From Todiramphus chloris collaris (lineage: Eukaryota; Chordata; Aves; Coraciiformes; Alcedinidae): a stretch of 64,000 nucleotides of DNA. The stretch is from NCBI GenBank assembly GCA_025345505.1, contig JANVCC010000062.1, positions 15,382,774 to 15,446,773 on the forward strand, read 5' to 3'. A model generated the notes under the pieces. That model was not told where the DNA came from. It did not search any database and saw nothing but the letters and a program-made list of their open reading frames with translations. Both the position numbers and the translations under genes were made by a program. Positions 11,432 to 22,600 of the stretch are shown here, piece by piece (positions within the stretch are counted from its first letter, which is position 1; each line of letters opens with the position of its first letter).

Positions 11432-12679
11432 GTAAATCTCTTTGTGTTATATGGAATGATGTAGACTGGTATTTCAACCACAATTACTTGAGATTTGGTT
11501 GAAATTGCATCAGAGTCACTTCTTGCTTTTCAATTTTGCACTTTGGGTGTTTTCCTCATTATTCAGTAGCTTTACTTTGAGACCTCTACCCAAATTTTCT
11601 CAGATGTGTTTTTTTAAGACTCTTTACAGACATAAATGTGTGGTGGTTGAGGGCCTCTGCATACATTTTGGCTGAAATCCTGGCTATATTTAACTCAATG
11701 GCAGTCTTGCTGTTGATTTTTATTGGTCCATGATTATCATGTTGCTGATGTATGTCCTGCATCTTTTATAAGTATCTAAGTATGGACTAAAAAAAAATAA
11801 AATCTATCCCAAATAGTATTTATTACTTCTGTATTTACACCACTTATGTTGCTGCTTTGATAGGGTTCTGTGAACATGGATATATTCTGTGCATTTAAAA
11901 GTTAACTTGTAATAGGGACAGGGAATGTTAATTATCAAGATGAATTTAGTAAAAAAAGGAGAAGTTGAAAATAGTGGTAATTCTGAGTTTTAATATTAAG
12001 ATGTAATAAATGGGAGCTTGTAGTACTATTAGCTTGTAGTAGTGAATGTCAAATTTAAGTTGAACCATACATCTCTACTGACCTGATAAAAAGGAGTGTA
12101 AGGATGAAGAAATGGTGTAGTTAACTGATTAAAGCAGTTTAAACTGAGGCGAGTTTTTGTTTGGTTAATATTTTTAGGATGTGATTAAGTTGATCTCTCA
12201 TCGGATATAGCTAAAATATACTTTTAGGTTCTGTTTTGAAAATTTACTTACGTGTTTAACAGGGTTTAACTTTTTGTGTTCTGTTGTTTGGGGTTTTTTT
12301 TAGTTTCCTTGAGAAACCCTTAGTATTTGCTTTATTTTTCCAAAGATGTGCGTTCAAATCTAATTCACACTTCCAAGACACTTGATTGTGTTACCTGATG
12401 CAGTGATTTTTTTCTATAGCAAGTAATCATAGACCAGCCTATAATACTTTATCCAAATGATTATTAACACACATCTTGATGTTTTTTAGCAAGCTGTGAT
12501 CTGGGTTAGTCTGAGAACAGAAAGGAAAGGTAGTTTTAGGTACACCAGTTGACTCTTATGGTCATGTGTTATTTGCTGCCCCTCTGCTAACTCTCTGGTT
12601 TTAGTTTTATGAAAGCATAAAGATGCTAAAATATCACAAAAATAAAGCTGTATTCTGAATGAGGGTTTTTTTTGGACAG
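11432..12679 (+). other. LRBA: LRBA intron B-C
   Basis: A 1,248-nt GT-AG intron ending in a T8 tract and GGACAG. AT-rich, with no recognisable repeat or gene. Confidence 0.9.
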
Positions 12680-12833
12680 CCATTCTACAAAAACTGTGAT
12701 GGACTTTGTGAATAGCAGTGACAATGTCGTTTTTGTGCACAACACGATTCACCTCATCTCTCAAGTGATGGACAACATGATCATGGCCTGCGGTGGTATA
12801 TTGCCATTGCTTTCTGCTGCCACATCTGCTACT
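12680..12833 (+). CDS. LRBA: LRBA exon C
   Basis: A 154-nt exon, phase 2 in and 0 out (finishes codon 401, then codons 402-452). Acceptor GGACAG ends at 12679 and donor GTAAGA starts at 12834. It encodes [15 protein letters not shown], then [18 protein letters not shown] and [16 protein letters not shown], a nearly invariant helical segment of LRBA and NBEA. The ending ATSAT continues into HELENIE of exon D, as in LRBA and unlike NBEA. A minus-strand open frame over the exon is its shadow. Confidence 0.97.
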
Positions 12834-13238
12834 GTAAGAAATTGCATTCTTTTTTGAAAATTTCATCTCTTGTGGGAAAATGCCTGTCTTTATGCATTGT
12901 ATTAACTATGGGATCTGTCCTTTTTGGAAACAGGAATTCATATGTGGTATTTCCATGAGCATCTTTTTCCTCCTTTTTTCTACCTCCAAGCTTTCCCTAA
13001 GATAAATTGGGTGCCCTCTTTGCCTGAAGACATAAAAAGAAGTTGCTGCGCTTCATTGTCCCATAGTGGTCTGGAATGGGATTAAATCCCAATGCTAATG
13101 ATTGTTCCTAAAATATGATTAATTACTACTTTTGAATGTGACTGAAAATGGACTTCCAGCATACATTTTTCTTGATTTAAGTTACAGGCATATCACCTTT
13201 GTGAAGAAATAAATGTTGCTTCCAATTTTTCTCTGTAG
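12834..13238 (+). other. LRBA: LRBA intron C-D
   Basis: A short 405-nt GT-AG intron (GTAAGA ... TTCTCTGTAG). Nothing else was recognised in it. Confidence 0.9.
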
Positions 13239-13419
13239 CACGAATTGGAGAATATTGAGCCAACTCAAGGACTTTCAGTAGAAGCATCTTTAACATTCCT
13301 CCAGAGATTAATCAACCTTGTGGATGTGCTAATTTTTGCAAGCTCTCTTGGTTTCACTGAAATTGAGTCTGAGAAAAATATGTCATCTGGAGGAATTCTG
13401 CGGCAATGTCTTCGTCTGG
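13239..13419 (+). CDS. LRBA: LRBA exon D
   Basis: A 181-nt exon, phase 0 in and 1 out (codons 453-512 plus one base). Acceptor CTCTGTAG ends at 13238 and donor GTAAGC starts at 13420. It encodes [52 protein letters not shown] and ILRQCLRL, all matching LRBA closely. The final G pairs with TG of exon E to give Val. The alternating hydrophobic pattern fits an alpha-helical repeat scaffold. Confidence 0.97.
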
Positions 13420-14702
13420 GTAAGCAAACAAAACAACTTTGTGAGCGTAGGAGCTTGCCATTACTAAATAGCAATTGTTAGGTTTGGGGGTTGTTAAGGC
13501 CTTTTTTTGTTAAATCAAGATTAAATTTAGTTTGAGAAACATTAGGGTCTTTTACTATTACTGTATTATGCAATTATATGTGGGGTGGTTCTCTTTAAAA
13601 AGTTTAAAAAAAAAAAAGTACTAGGTTTGGTAGCCTGACTGTTGTGTGCACATGTTTTCAGTTTACCCATGAAGACACTTCTTTTGCCAAAATTACCCAA
13701 GTAGTCAAGGCTGAAAATATAACAGCTTTAAGAAAAAGAAATCTTGTACGGTATACAAAAAACATGAGCCTTTACAATATGTAGAAAAGAGATTTAAATC
13801 TTGAGGTCAGTACATGAAGGTATGGTGAAAACTAGAGGTGTCCGTTTCTAAAGAGCAGGTTTCATATGGGGCAGTAATTGTATCCTGTATTATAAGATGT
13901 TGGCATCAAATTTGATTAAAAGAAAATGGTCATTACTTAAAGTAATGGCTACTCTGGAAATGAGATGGTACAAGATTGTAATTGGGCTCTGTTAGTTAAT
14001 ACTAGGGGGGAGAGTATTGATGCTAGTTGCATGCTGTAAGACTTTTTATAATAAAAAGTTTAATTTGCATGAGTGCCAGAGCAGCTCAGAGCCTCAACAG
14101 TAACTAGCCTTCCTCTCCCTTTCTAGGCAATTAAAACTTTGTGCAGGTAGAACAACATTTATGGGATGAAAGCAGGTATAGAGGTGGGGTAGTTCTTTTT
14201 TCCTTTGAAAATAATATTAGAAGATGAAACAGGTACAATTGTGAAGCTAAAAAAAAAAAGCCCAACTGTGTAACTTCAGAACATTTAGTTCAAGAGTAAC
14301 AGAGCATCGTGAAGCAAACGTTGTCATTTGTTTCACTAGTGTGTTACTTGTCTTTCTTCCTGGCTAGTCTGTGAAATTTAGCTGTCTTCACCCTCCCCAC
14401 CCCATGGTTGTATGCATGGTAAAATTCCAGCGCGGGATGCTGACTTAGTCACTTGGAAGTATCCATTAGATACAGCATATGTGTTCTAATAGTTTAGTAT
14501 TAATTACGAGTTATAAATTATTAAAGGATTTTGAGCATTGTTTTGTGATTATTTAAAATGTATGGAAGCAAAAAACCATTTTACTGATGTGCGCAAAACT
14601 TTGAAGTGTAAGTGAAAACCAGAAATGTATTCTACATCTCTGTAAGGGATATAGACAGTACTGTTTCTCAGAGTGTTTTTTGCCATTTCTTTTCCCTTCA
14701 AG
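13420..14702 (+). other. LRBA: LRBA intron D-E
   Basis: A 1,283-nt GT-AG intron (GTAAGC ... TTTTCCCTTCAAG). It contains oligo-A tracts (near 13607 and 14250) and a near-perfect 9-bp inverted repeat with a 1-nt loop at 14041-14059 (ACTTTTTAT/ATAAAAAGT). No gene or interspersed repeat was recognised. Confidence 0.85.
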
Positions 14703-14830
14703 TGTGTGCAGTGGCAGTAAGAAATTGCTTGGAGTGTCAGCAGCATGCACAGATTAAGCCTGTTGGAGACATGGGGAAGAACCAAAAAACACTGCAGGGC
14801 TTTGGAGGAACAGGAAAGTCTACAGCAAAG
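14703..14830 (+). CDS. LRBA: LRBA exon E, probable GC donor
   Basis: A 128-nt exon, phase 1 in and 0 out (finishes codon 513, then codons 514-555). Acceptor TTCAAG ends at 14702. It starts with CAVAVRNCLECQQHAQ, conserved in LRBA and NBEA, and ends in a variable linker. Human LRBA continues GKSAAK-SPVDIV. Here GKSTAK ends at 14830 and is followed by GCAAGT, the usual form of the minor GC-AG donor class. A GT donor (GTAAGA) at 14837 would instead add two codons (Ala-Ser) in frame. I prefer 14830 because it reproduces the human junction without an insertion, but 14836 is a real alternative end. Confidence 0.85.
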
Positions 14831-14842
14831 GCAAGTGTAAGA
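14831..14842 (+). promoter_or_regulatory. Tandem GC / GT splice donors
   Basis: AAG|GCAAGT at 14831 has the extended complementarity to U1 snRNA typical of functional GC donors. AGT|GTAAGA at 14837 is a conventional GT donor with a weaker exonic side. Both leave phase 0, so either or both could be used and the protein would differ by two residues. Confidence 0.65.
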
Positions 14843-15188
14843 CCACACTCAGGAACACAAAAGTCAGTAATTATTACTCTGTACAGAAGTTACTTCTTAA
14901 TTTGTATCTGCAGTACTGATAGTTTAGTAGAGCTGAGGGGCACCAACACTGGAAAACCTGAATTAGTTTTTCCAAGCTCTGAATTTAACACTTAGATATT
15001 TAACTTTCCACAGTGAAATAAATCTGTCACAAAAATTGTCCAGATTGCCCATGTAAAGACAAAACGCATCTGATCTTTGTGCTCTGGTTATGACAATGAC
15101 GGACAGTGAGAGATTATACACACTTAATGATTCTTGATAAAATGCTTTTAAAAGCAGAATCTTAAACAATTGTGGGTTTTTTTTATAG
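14831..15188 (+). other. LRBA: LRBA intron E-F
   Basis: A short 358-nt intron ending in TTTTTTTATAG, probably of the GC-AG class (see donor entry). No other feature was seen. Confidence 0.8.
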
Positions 15189-15296
15189 AGTCCAGTGGAC
15201 ATTGTGATTGGTGGCATTTCTCCAATACGAGACCATGACAGACTTCTGCAGGATATGGATATTAACCGCCTTCGAGCAGTTGTGTTCAGAGATATA
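15189..15296 (+). CDS. LRBA: LRBA exon F
   Basis: A 108-nt exon of exactly 36 codons (556-591), phase 0 at both ends. Acceptor TTTATAG ends at 15188 and donor GTAAGT starts at 15297. It encodes SPVDIVIGGISPIRDHDRLL then QDMDINRLRAVVFRDI, close to human SPVDIVTGGISPVRDLDRLLQ. An AG two bases further in would break the frame. Because it is frame-neutral, skipping it would delete 36 residues cleanly, but no evidence of skipping is visible. Confidence 0.96.
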
Positions 15297-17415
15297 GTAA
15301 GTTACATGTAATGTTGTGATTTTAGGTGGTTTTTCCTGTGTGTAGCTGGATGTCTTCACGTATCTAATGAACGTTTCCTGTGTGTTAACATGGTTTGGCT
15401 AAAAGGAATTTACAAAAACTGAGTAGTGCTCACAGTAATTAGGAGCTTGCAACACTGCCCCTGTTGTAGTGTTGGGGATTGGAAAGGAGGAGAGGTGAAA
15501 ATTGCTGCCTGCTGATCAGGCTCTTTGGTGTGTTCCTAAGAGCCAATTCTCTGGAATTTTGCCTATTGTATATTAAATAAGTTGTGTTTAGTACAAATAC
15601 ATACTTTCACATTCTGTAAATAAACCAGTTTGTCTATGTATACTGGGTCTCATAAAAATGTTTATGCATAGTTTTTGAAAAATGAGTATCTTTCTAGCTA
15701 ATTAGAAATTAGAGGTCATCTCTAATTCCTTTACTTCCCCTCAGAGGAACCAATTTGTGTGTAAATACGCATATGTTTTTTTAGTCTTCAGTTGACTAAA
15801 AATATCTTTGTCAGCAACTCTATAGCTGATATTGAGGAAATTGAGATTGATTGCTTAAAAAAGCACTTCTAAGCAAATACAGCAGCTGTTATGGCTACGA
15901 GTCATTGGTGGCCACAAGCTTGGACACTAGAACTTATTTTACAGTAATTTGACTATTTAGGAAGTATAATGATTTATGCAGTGAATTTGCTTCTATGTAG
16001 AATAGTGAGGAATCTTTGGGTTTTATCTTTGTCGAAATTATTGATTGAAACAAGCTTATTTCAACCCTTACTTTGGTATCAGGGTACAAAAGAGTAAAAG
16101 TAAATGAATCTTTCATACTGATGGCAACTCAATCATAGAATAATAGAATGGTTTGGATTGAAAGGGACTGTTAAGGTCACAGCGTTCCAACCCCCCTGCC
16201 ATGGGCAGGGACACCTCCCACTATAGCAGGTTCCTCAGAGCCCCATCCAGCCTGGTCTTGAACACTTCCAGAGAAGGGGCTTCCACAGCCTCTCTATTCA
16301 ATCTTCAAAATCAAGAACACTTCATTTACTCTTTTTTTTTTTCCTTAAAAAACCCTAGCAGTAAGCCTAAGGGGAATATAGGTTTGGTTTTTTCAGTATA
16401 ACAGATAGGATCCAGCTATGTTATCTAGTTCTTAATAGAGAACTTCTCAAAAACTTTTCCCAGTATAGATTATTAATTAATTCTTCATGGAAGATGGGGC
16501 TCCCAATAGGCACTACAATCATGATGAAGTGAGCTTTGTAGTTTAGCTTAGTTTCTTAAACTACTCAGAGGGAAAAACTGAATGGTACCTGAGCTCTTTT
16601 GTAAATGAGTGAAAACCTTTTTTCTTACTGATCAGTCAGTGAGGATCCAAATAGTTCTTCTGTGATCCCTAAGTGTACAAAGCTTTTCTTCTTTTGACTG
16701 TCAAAGGGGCTTAGGCTACATCATAATGTCTAGTTAGCTCTAGGATGTGACTCTTCCCTCTGTTTTACTAGGAGTGGCTGAGTGTTCTGGGCAGGTACTT
16801 GGCATAGTTTGTCTTAAGATTTCTTAAAATTTTCTTAAAATCTCTTGATAAAGTTGCAGCTGTAACGCACATGCATATTGGCCAGTTCTCAGTGAAGTGA
16901 GTAGTAGAGCATGTCCATCTGGACAATCTGATGATGAAGTAAAACCTTAAAACTAGTTCTGCAATTTATTCCAGTTCCTTAGTTAGCATGTAATAGTTTA
17001 TAAATGCTTTTACAGTTTTGTGGAGTATGTTTGCCTGGCAGCAGGTTGTACTTCACAGCAAATGCTGTTAATATCTTAGCACATTTGAGGAAACCCCTTG
17101 TAAATACATAAAGGGGACCTAGTCCCTGCACTAACTCGAAGTATGTAGTCAAAACACACAACCTTAGTCAAAGTTGTCACATTTATCGATGAGAAATGAA
17201 AGGATTAGTGCCACTTGAATACAATTGCTGTATTCCCGCGCTTTATAGGTGAGACAAACTGTGACTAGAGAATATTGTTCTTCTATTGTTGACATATCAG
17301 CTTACTCTTGGTCTGTTTATGGTAGCGCTGGGCATACTTTGCAGAAAAATAAACATGCTGCTGAAATTATAATGGAAAAATCTGTGTGTGTTCCCTTTTT
17401 TTTTTTTCTTTCCAG
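15297..17415 (+). other. LRBA: LRBA intron F-G
   Basis: A 2,119-nt GT-AG intron ending in a long T tract, TTTCTTTCCAG. It contains a minus-strand CR1 fragment (16131-16300) followed by a short T run at about 16332. The rest is unremarkable AT-rich DNA. Confidence 0.9.
16131..16300 (-). repeat. CR1 retroposon 3' fragment
   Basis: About 170 bp of CR1 in minus orientation: AATCATAGAATAATAGAATGG (the reverse complement of the CR1 3' terminal repeat), then the diagnostic blocks TTCCAACCCCCCTGCCATGG, GCAGGGACACCTCCCACTA, CCATCCAGCCTGGTCTTGAA and CACTTCCAGAGAAGGGGCTT. Similarity fades after CAGCCTCTCT at about 16295. It is a 5' truncated, non-coding copy, and a plus-strand open frame across it is accidental. 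Confidence 0.93.
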
Positions 17416-17587
17416 GAGGATAGTAAACAGGCTCAGTTTTTGGCTTTGGCTGTTGTCTATTTTATTTCTGTGCTCATGGTTTCGAAATACAGAGACATAC
17501 TGGAACCCCAGAATGAAAGACGACCACCAAACCATAACCAGTCAGTAAAGGAATCAGAGAATGAAAATAATGGAACTCCTGCTACAG
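17416..17587 (+). CDS. LRBA: LRBA exon G
   Basis: A 172-nt exon, phase 0 in and 1 out (codons 592-648 plus one base). Acceptor TTTCCAG ends at 17415 and donor GTGAAC starts at 17588. It encodes [20 protein letters not shown] then [15 protein letters not shown], a block nearly identical in human LRBA and NBEA, followed by a variable Asn/Glu/Pro-rich tail. [15 protein letters not shown] is hydrophobic enough to resemble a membrane segment, but in this family it is normally regarded as part of the soluble helical scaffold. Upstream in-frame sequence within the polypyrimidine tract is not coding. Confidence 0.96.
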
Positions 17588-18187
17588 GTGAACTGTTAAT
17601 TATTAGGCAGAATGAAATAATATGGCTTCTGCATCTTAAAATTTTACAGAAGTCCATGTGAAATGGTATATAAATATGTGCTACAATCACTTAAGTAAAC
17701 AACATTATAGTATTCAATTTGCCTCAGTATTTGTATCTTTTTCTGATCAGTAGGTTGATTTTGGTGAGTAGAGGTGGTTAATCTCACAGAAATAGCTAAG
17801 GATTCACAACTGTTTGTTACAGAATGATTACTATTTTGTGTAAGGTTAAGTATGCATAAGTACAGACTGACAGCTTTTTGTTTCTGTTACTGTCGTTACG
17901 ACAATCAATTACTTTTGATTCTTTGAGTCAGTATCTTTTATTTTCCTGTCTCAGTGTTTGGATGTTATAATTCTTCAGGTCTTCTCAGAAATTAGAAAAA
18001 AAAATTTCTCTTCTATGTTTCCTATGAAACACACATGATATTCAGTCTCTTAGTAGGTGAGAGGAAATACTTCTGGCTGTGTTATTTCACTTGTCAGCTA
18101 TTGGTGTTAGTTCTTTAGGGGCAATGTGGTGAGTGCAGTTGTGCTAATAATCAACTTAAAATGTGTTTTCTGTTTCGGTATGAATAG
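17588..18187 (+). other. LRBA: LRBA intron G-H
   Basis: A 600-nt GT-AG intron (GTGAAC ... GAATAG). The tract before the acceptor is not strongly pyrimidine-rich (TTTCTGTTTCGGTATGAATAG), so the acceptor looks weak, but the reading frame supports it. No other feature was seen. Confidence 0.88.
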
Positions 18188-18623
18188 ATGTGGAGAACCC
18201 TGCTGCTGTTGGTGCTACACCCTCCCCTGAAGATTCAGAAAGTACAGCATCTGTGCAAAGGAGGGATTCTGGTCTTGGGGAGGACCCAGCTGCAGGACAA
18301 ACGAACAGTTCTGGTAGCATTGGTGAAGCAGGACCTCTGAATGTCAGCGCGGGGCCAGATGCAGTCAGCGAAGTACTGTGCACACTCTCATTAGAAGTAA
18401 ATAAATCTCAGGAGGACGGAAGTGAGACAGGAACTGAGGATAGTAAGCCTGCAGCTTCTGGGCCAGCTGCAAAAAATGTCAATGTCAAGGACATCCTGAG
18501 AAGTTTGGTAAGCACACCAGCTGATGGGACTGCTGTGGATGCTGCTCTTCTGCCGCCGACCTTCCTTGGAGTTCTTGGCGATGGAGCTGCTGAGCAGCCT
18601 GTACAGTTCCATTCCTTTGACAG
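18188..18623 (+). CDS. LRBA: LRBA exon H: second variable linker
   Basis: A 436-nt exon, phase 1 in and 2 out (codons 650-793). Acceptor GAATAG ends at 18187 and donor GTAACG starts at 18624. It begins with a variable Pro/Ser/Ala-rich stretch ending in QRRDSGLGED (human ARRRDSGIGEE) and continues into SAGPDAVSEVLCTLSLEVNK. After a divergent spacer it has NVNVKDILRSLVSTPADG and EQPVQFHSFDR. Small conserved islands between variable spacers suggest short binding motifs in a flexible linker. The final AG joins G of exon I to give Arg of FDRSV. Confidence 0.96.
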
Positions 18624-19097
18624 GTAACGTAACTTCTAAAATATTTGGGCTACTTTGTTTTGCTTAAGGTATCTGTGAAGAACAGCAAAATTCACACTTG
18701 AGTTTGACAGATCTTGCATATGGTGTCATCTAGTTCTTCATGTACTCAAGATGCTTTGAAATACGAGTAGAATCTTTATATAGAATCTTTATAATAGCTT
18801 TAAATAATTTGTTTCATTTTCATAAATATCTGCCTTTCTTAATACTTAACGGCTCGGGTGGATTTAAAATGGAGCGTTCCTGCTTTGTTTCTCTTTCTTT
18901 TCCTTTTAGGTTGAAGTCTTCCTTTCCTGATAATAATTTTGGTGTTCTTTGTATCTTGGTATCGATATCTCCTTATCTTTTCCAAGTATAGTAGACCAAG
19001 TTGTCTTTTACTACACTTACCTCTCCAGGATTCCTCAAAACAAGAAAGAAAACTAAAGAATCAAAGAAAGAATCCCATGTAATTTCTACCTCTAGAA

Positions 19098-19620
19098 AAG
19101 CTTTAGTTGTAGCCAGAAATCCTGCGGTCCATCTGGTGCAATGGGATCCCTTGTTACTGTACCAGTATCTGATCCTCTGATTATTTCTGAATTTCCTCTG
19201 ATGTCTTTGTGGTCTCTGGCACCCTCACTCAAACTAGCAAACGTAGGTGACCCAAGAAAGGAGGACGGCTCTGCCAGGGGTATGGATGCTGCTGTCACAA
19301 CACCTCTTCTCAACTCAGATTGCAGTATCACTCCTGGGGAAAGAAGAGATGGTGGTGGTTGTCTGGCTAGATTAGAGACAGATGGTGTATACTGGCTATT
19401 GGCCCCTTGCTCTTGTCGCAGAGTAGATACTGTGTTCTGCTCGTGATGCTAACCAGGAGGACTTGTTTTAGGAGCAGCAGGAAGATGGAGTCAGAGGGGG
19501 AAAATTGGGAGGAGGAGGACACTGAGTTAGAACTTGTCACACTTCTCTCCCTGCTGCTGCCCAGCACTTCCCCACAGAAGCCTCTCGCTGCTCTTTGCAG
19601 CAAGTGGGCAGTTGATGTGA
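19098..19620. other. Coding-like, GC-richer island, unidentified
   Basis: This stretch lacks the long T/A runs of the flanks and is depleted of stops in more than one frame. On the plus strand one frame is open from about 19098 to 19446. On the minus strand overlapping frames (19092-19331, extending upstream to about 19430, and 19367-19603) give Ser/Pro/Gln-rich peptides such as SNLARQPPPSLL. The minus strand also has CCCCAG near 19338 and a strong AG|GTAAGTG near 19024, resembling an acceptor-donor pair. It does not fit LRBA in phase or sequence. It may be a decayed retrocopy, an old retroelement fragment or an unknown minus-strand exon. I recognise no family. Confidence 0.35.
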
Positions 19621-22600
19621 AATAGCAAAATGTTTTAGTCTGTGACTAACATTTTTCCTGAGGAAATTCTTGCTGTTTGTTACTGAGTGGTATAGACTTG
19701 AACCATGAAATGACATTAGTGTGGAGATCTGGTACAGAAGTGTGTTGCATTTTGGAATTATATTTTAGGTGTTGCTGGAGGTTTGTGCTGCCTGTGCAAA
19801 TCTGATGTAAATTGGTGGAAAGATGGTTAAGTAGAGAGCAAGTAATTGGGTGCTTGCAGTCCTGATGCCTGACATAGGTAGACTGTGCTTACAAAACCTT
19901 CTTATCAGAGGAAACTGCCATTTAATTTGATAACATGTACACTAATGAAATACTGGGCTTTGGCAGGAGCCCTTCGGTCACTTACAGTTCTGGATTACTT
20001 TCTCTGTGTATTTACAAGTCACTCAAATAATGAAAAAAAACCCCCACCTTAAATTGCAGTATGTTTTGTCAAGTAAGTCACTGAAAAGTAGAACTGCTTG
20101 CTGTTTTGCTTTCACTTTTCCAGTGCTGCACTGTCCTAGGTGGATTCTCCTCCCTTTTTACCACCTCTGAAGTGCCAGCCATTTGTACCCACAACTCTCA
20201 GTGTTCTCTCACTTCAGCTTGAGACATATTTACTGTATCAGATACTGAAAGGAAGGTAGTCTGGTGAAGGAATATATGCAGAGGGGGTGAAAGGGGGTGT
20301 GTGGACTGAAGCAGAAGACAGCACCATGCTTGAGAATGGAAAGGAGTTTTGTAGGAGTCTGTGTAGCTATCGGGTCTGTTCCACAGTGATAACTTGTATT
20401 AGTTTCCTATGACTTCAGTGTTAAGTGGGTGGGGCTAAATATGTGAGGAGAAGGTCATGAACTAGTAAAACATATTTTGTCCTCCAGCAGTTGCACGTGA
20501 CTTTGGTATGTCGGTGGCTCTGTGATTCTAGGTGGCTTAATTTTTCATTTCCTTGCTTTTGTGGGTATGCCAGGTAGACAACAGTGTACTTAATGATGTA
20601 GAAGTCTTACCTCCAGTCAATTATCTTCTGGTAATGACATGCACAGTCTGGCTTCTAAGTATGTATGTTGATCTATGATAAGGCACATTGCTAACTAGCT
20701 AATAAATCACTTAATCAAAAAGATAGAATAACTGTGTCTATGAAACATTTATATTTAAAATTACTTAGAAAGTTTCATGACTGCTTGAAGGTGACTGTAT
20801 CTTTATACAGTGTGACTCTGCTTAAAATACAAGTTTGTGCTCTGAAATGGCACCTCCTGACAGCAGCAGGAAGGAATTGTACCAGGGAAAGAAAAACCTT
20901 TTTACAAACAAGCTGTAATAGGGTTGGAAATAGGAGCTCTTAGTTCTAGCATAGTCAAAAATGGTAAGGTACGTTGTGAAAGTTTGGAAAAACAGGCTTT
21001 GGGATGTTCTTATTTTCTGTGTCTGGTTTACATATAATATATTGTTTGCTGGCAAACACAAGTTCTGTGAGTTTACTCCCCCCGTTTTTTTTAAAGACAC
21101 TTTGTTAGAAGTTGTTCCCATGTAGCAGTGTAGCAGTGGGGTATCTCTGGGAATTTCAAAGCACCTCTCTGATCCTGCATTTATCTCAGGAATGCCGTGT
21201 CAGAAATCAAAACTCTCCTCATATCTTAAGGATTATCAACTTCCCAGCCATAGCTGGAGAGTATACAGTAACAGCTCTGTGAGTGAAACCTTACTGAAAG
21301 GCTGCCAGGTTGCAAGCCTTTGCAAACAGCTAGGTGTATATGTTCATTCCCATGCCAAAAATCTTCCCCTTATCTTATGTGAAGATACAATCTTGTGATT
21401 AGTGGGTGCCAGGGGTTTATCATGATAAAGTTCAAGATTTGCATTGGCTTTTTCCTCAAGATCCATAGGGACGTGAATTAATGTTCCAATTTCTCTTTGT
21501 CCTAAACCAGCAATTTTCTGATTTTGTAGTACTGTTGTAGAAAAAGAGGGGGTGGTGGGAGCGGTGGTAATGCGAACAAATGTAAATAAAACAGAAATAG
21601 AAATAACCAAAGTTTAGGGTAAAAAAGGAGAGATGACGCTTCTCTTCAGTTAGTCTAGTAAGACCCAGAACATATCACTTGCTATTTTTACTGTGCCATT
21701 TAAAATAAACCCCCAGCCTCTCCTAGCTTCTAGTGCTCTTTGTGGAAACATTCAATAATCATGTCATTATAGGAAGCCGATGCTGAGGGTTCAGAGAAAT
21801 ATAGGCTCTTAAATCACAGTCTTGTACCATAGAGCTTAAATCTGCAGCTGTGCTGTAACTTACAGAACAGATATGTTAATAAGCTTGTTTATCTTTTTGG
21901 AACATCGGCTGTAAGCTGCTTAGTTTGGCTCAGCCTGTGTTTACCCATTTGTCAGTCACTGGCGTGCATGCGCCTTTGTAATGGGTGGTTGTGGTATTCC
22001 AGTTAAGTTAAATCAAGGTCCTTTTGAGATTTCTTTTAATTTATTTATTTTTATAAGGACTGAATAGATTTTACACTTCATTGATTTGGTCCTCAAATGT
22101 GAAAAGGATAAACTCGTCATTGACACGATTGAGTCTACCAGGTACAGATGGAGACAGAACATGGAAATGGGGGATCTGTAGATCAAGGCACATATGCTGT
22201 GATGAGCTCCTCAGCTCTTCTGGCACACCAACAATTTGCATTTTGTAGGGGCTGAAGAAGCAAACTGTTTGAATTCTTCTCCCTGCCAAGCTGATTTTAA
22301 AGTTCCGGTACAAAATTGATGGTGTGTTTTCTATCATCGTCTTCTTCCCTCCTACCCGTCTCTGATTGCTCATGGTTTTGAGAGTCTCTTATTCTTCCTT
22401 TCTCTTTGGATATTTCAAGGGGGACATAGGAGAATGGGTATTATCTACAGACAGCAGAGCTCACAGAATGACACTGATGTGGCAGGCTGCTTTCCTGGCT
22501 CTCAAGTAGAGGTGAAAATAAGTCTCTGATCCTCTTTATTGGTCTTTTGCTCATTGCATAGGAGCCCTGCAGTGGACATGGTTCTGGTAGCCTGGAACAA

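Noticed and set aside
14790-14824. Walker A (P-loop)-like pattern GFGGTGKST in exon E
   Set aside because: It lies in the variable end of an LRBA exon where human has LGKSAAK; LRBA is not an NTPase and no Walker B context exists. A chance match.
17386-17415. Start of the open frame in front of exon G (ATG-like start with MCSLFFFSF)
   Set aside because: This is the polypyrimidine tract and acceptor of the intron; translation enters exon G from exon F.
20505-20535. Possible CR1 tail (CTCTGTGATTCTAGG)
   Set aside because: Only one octamer-like unit and no upstream CR1 body; too short to support.
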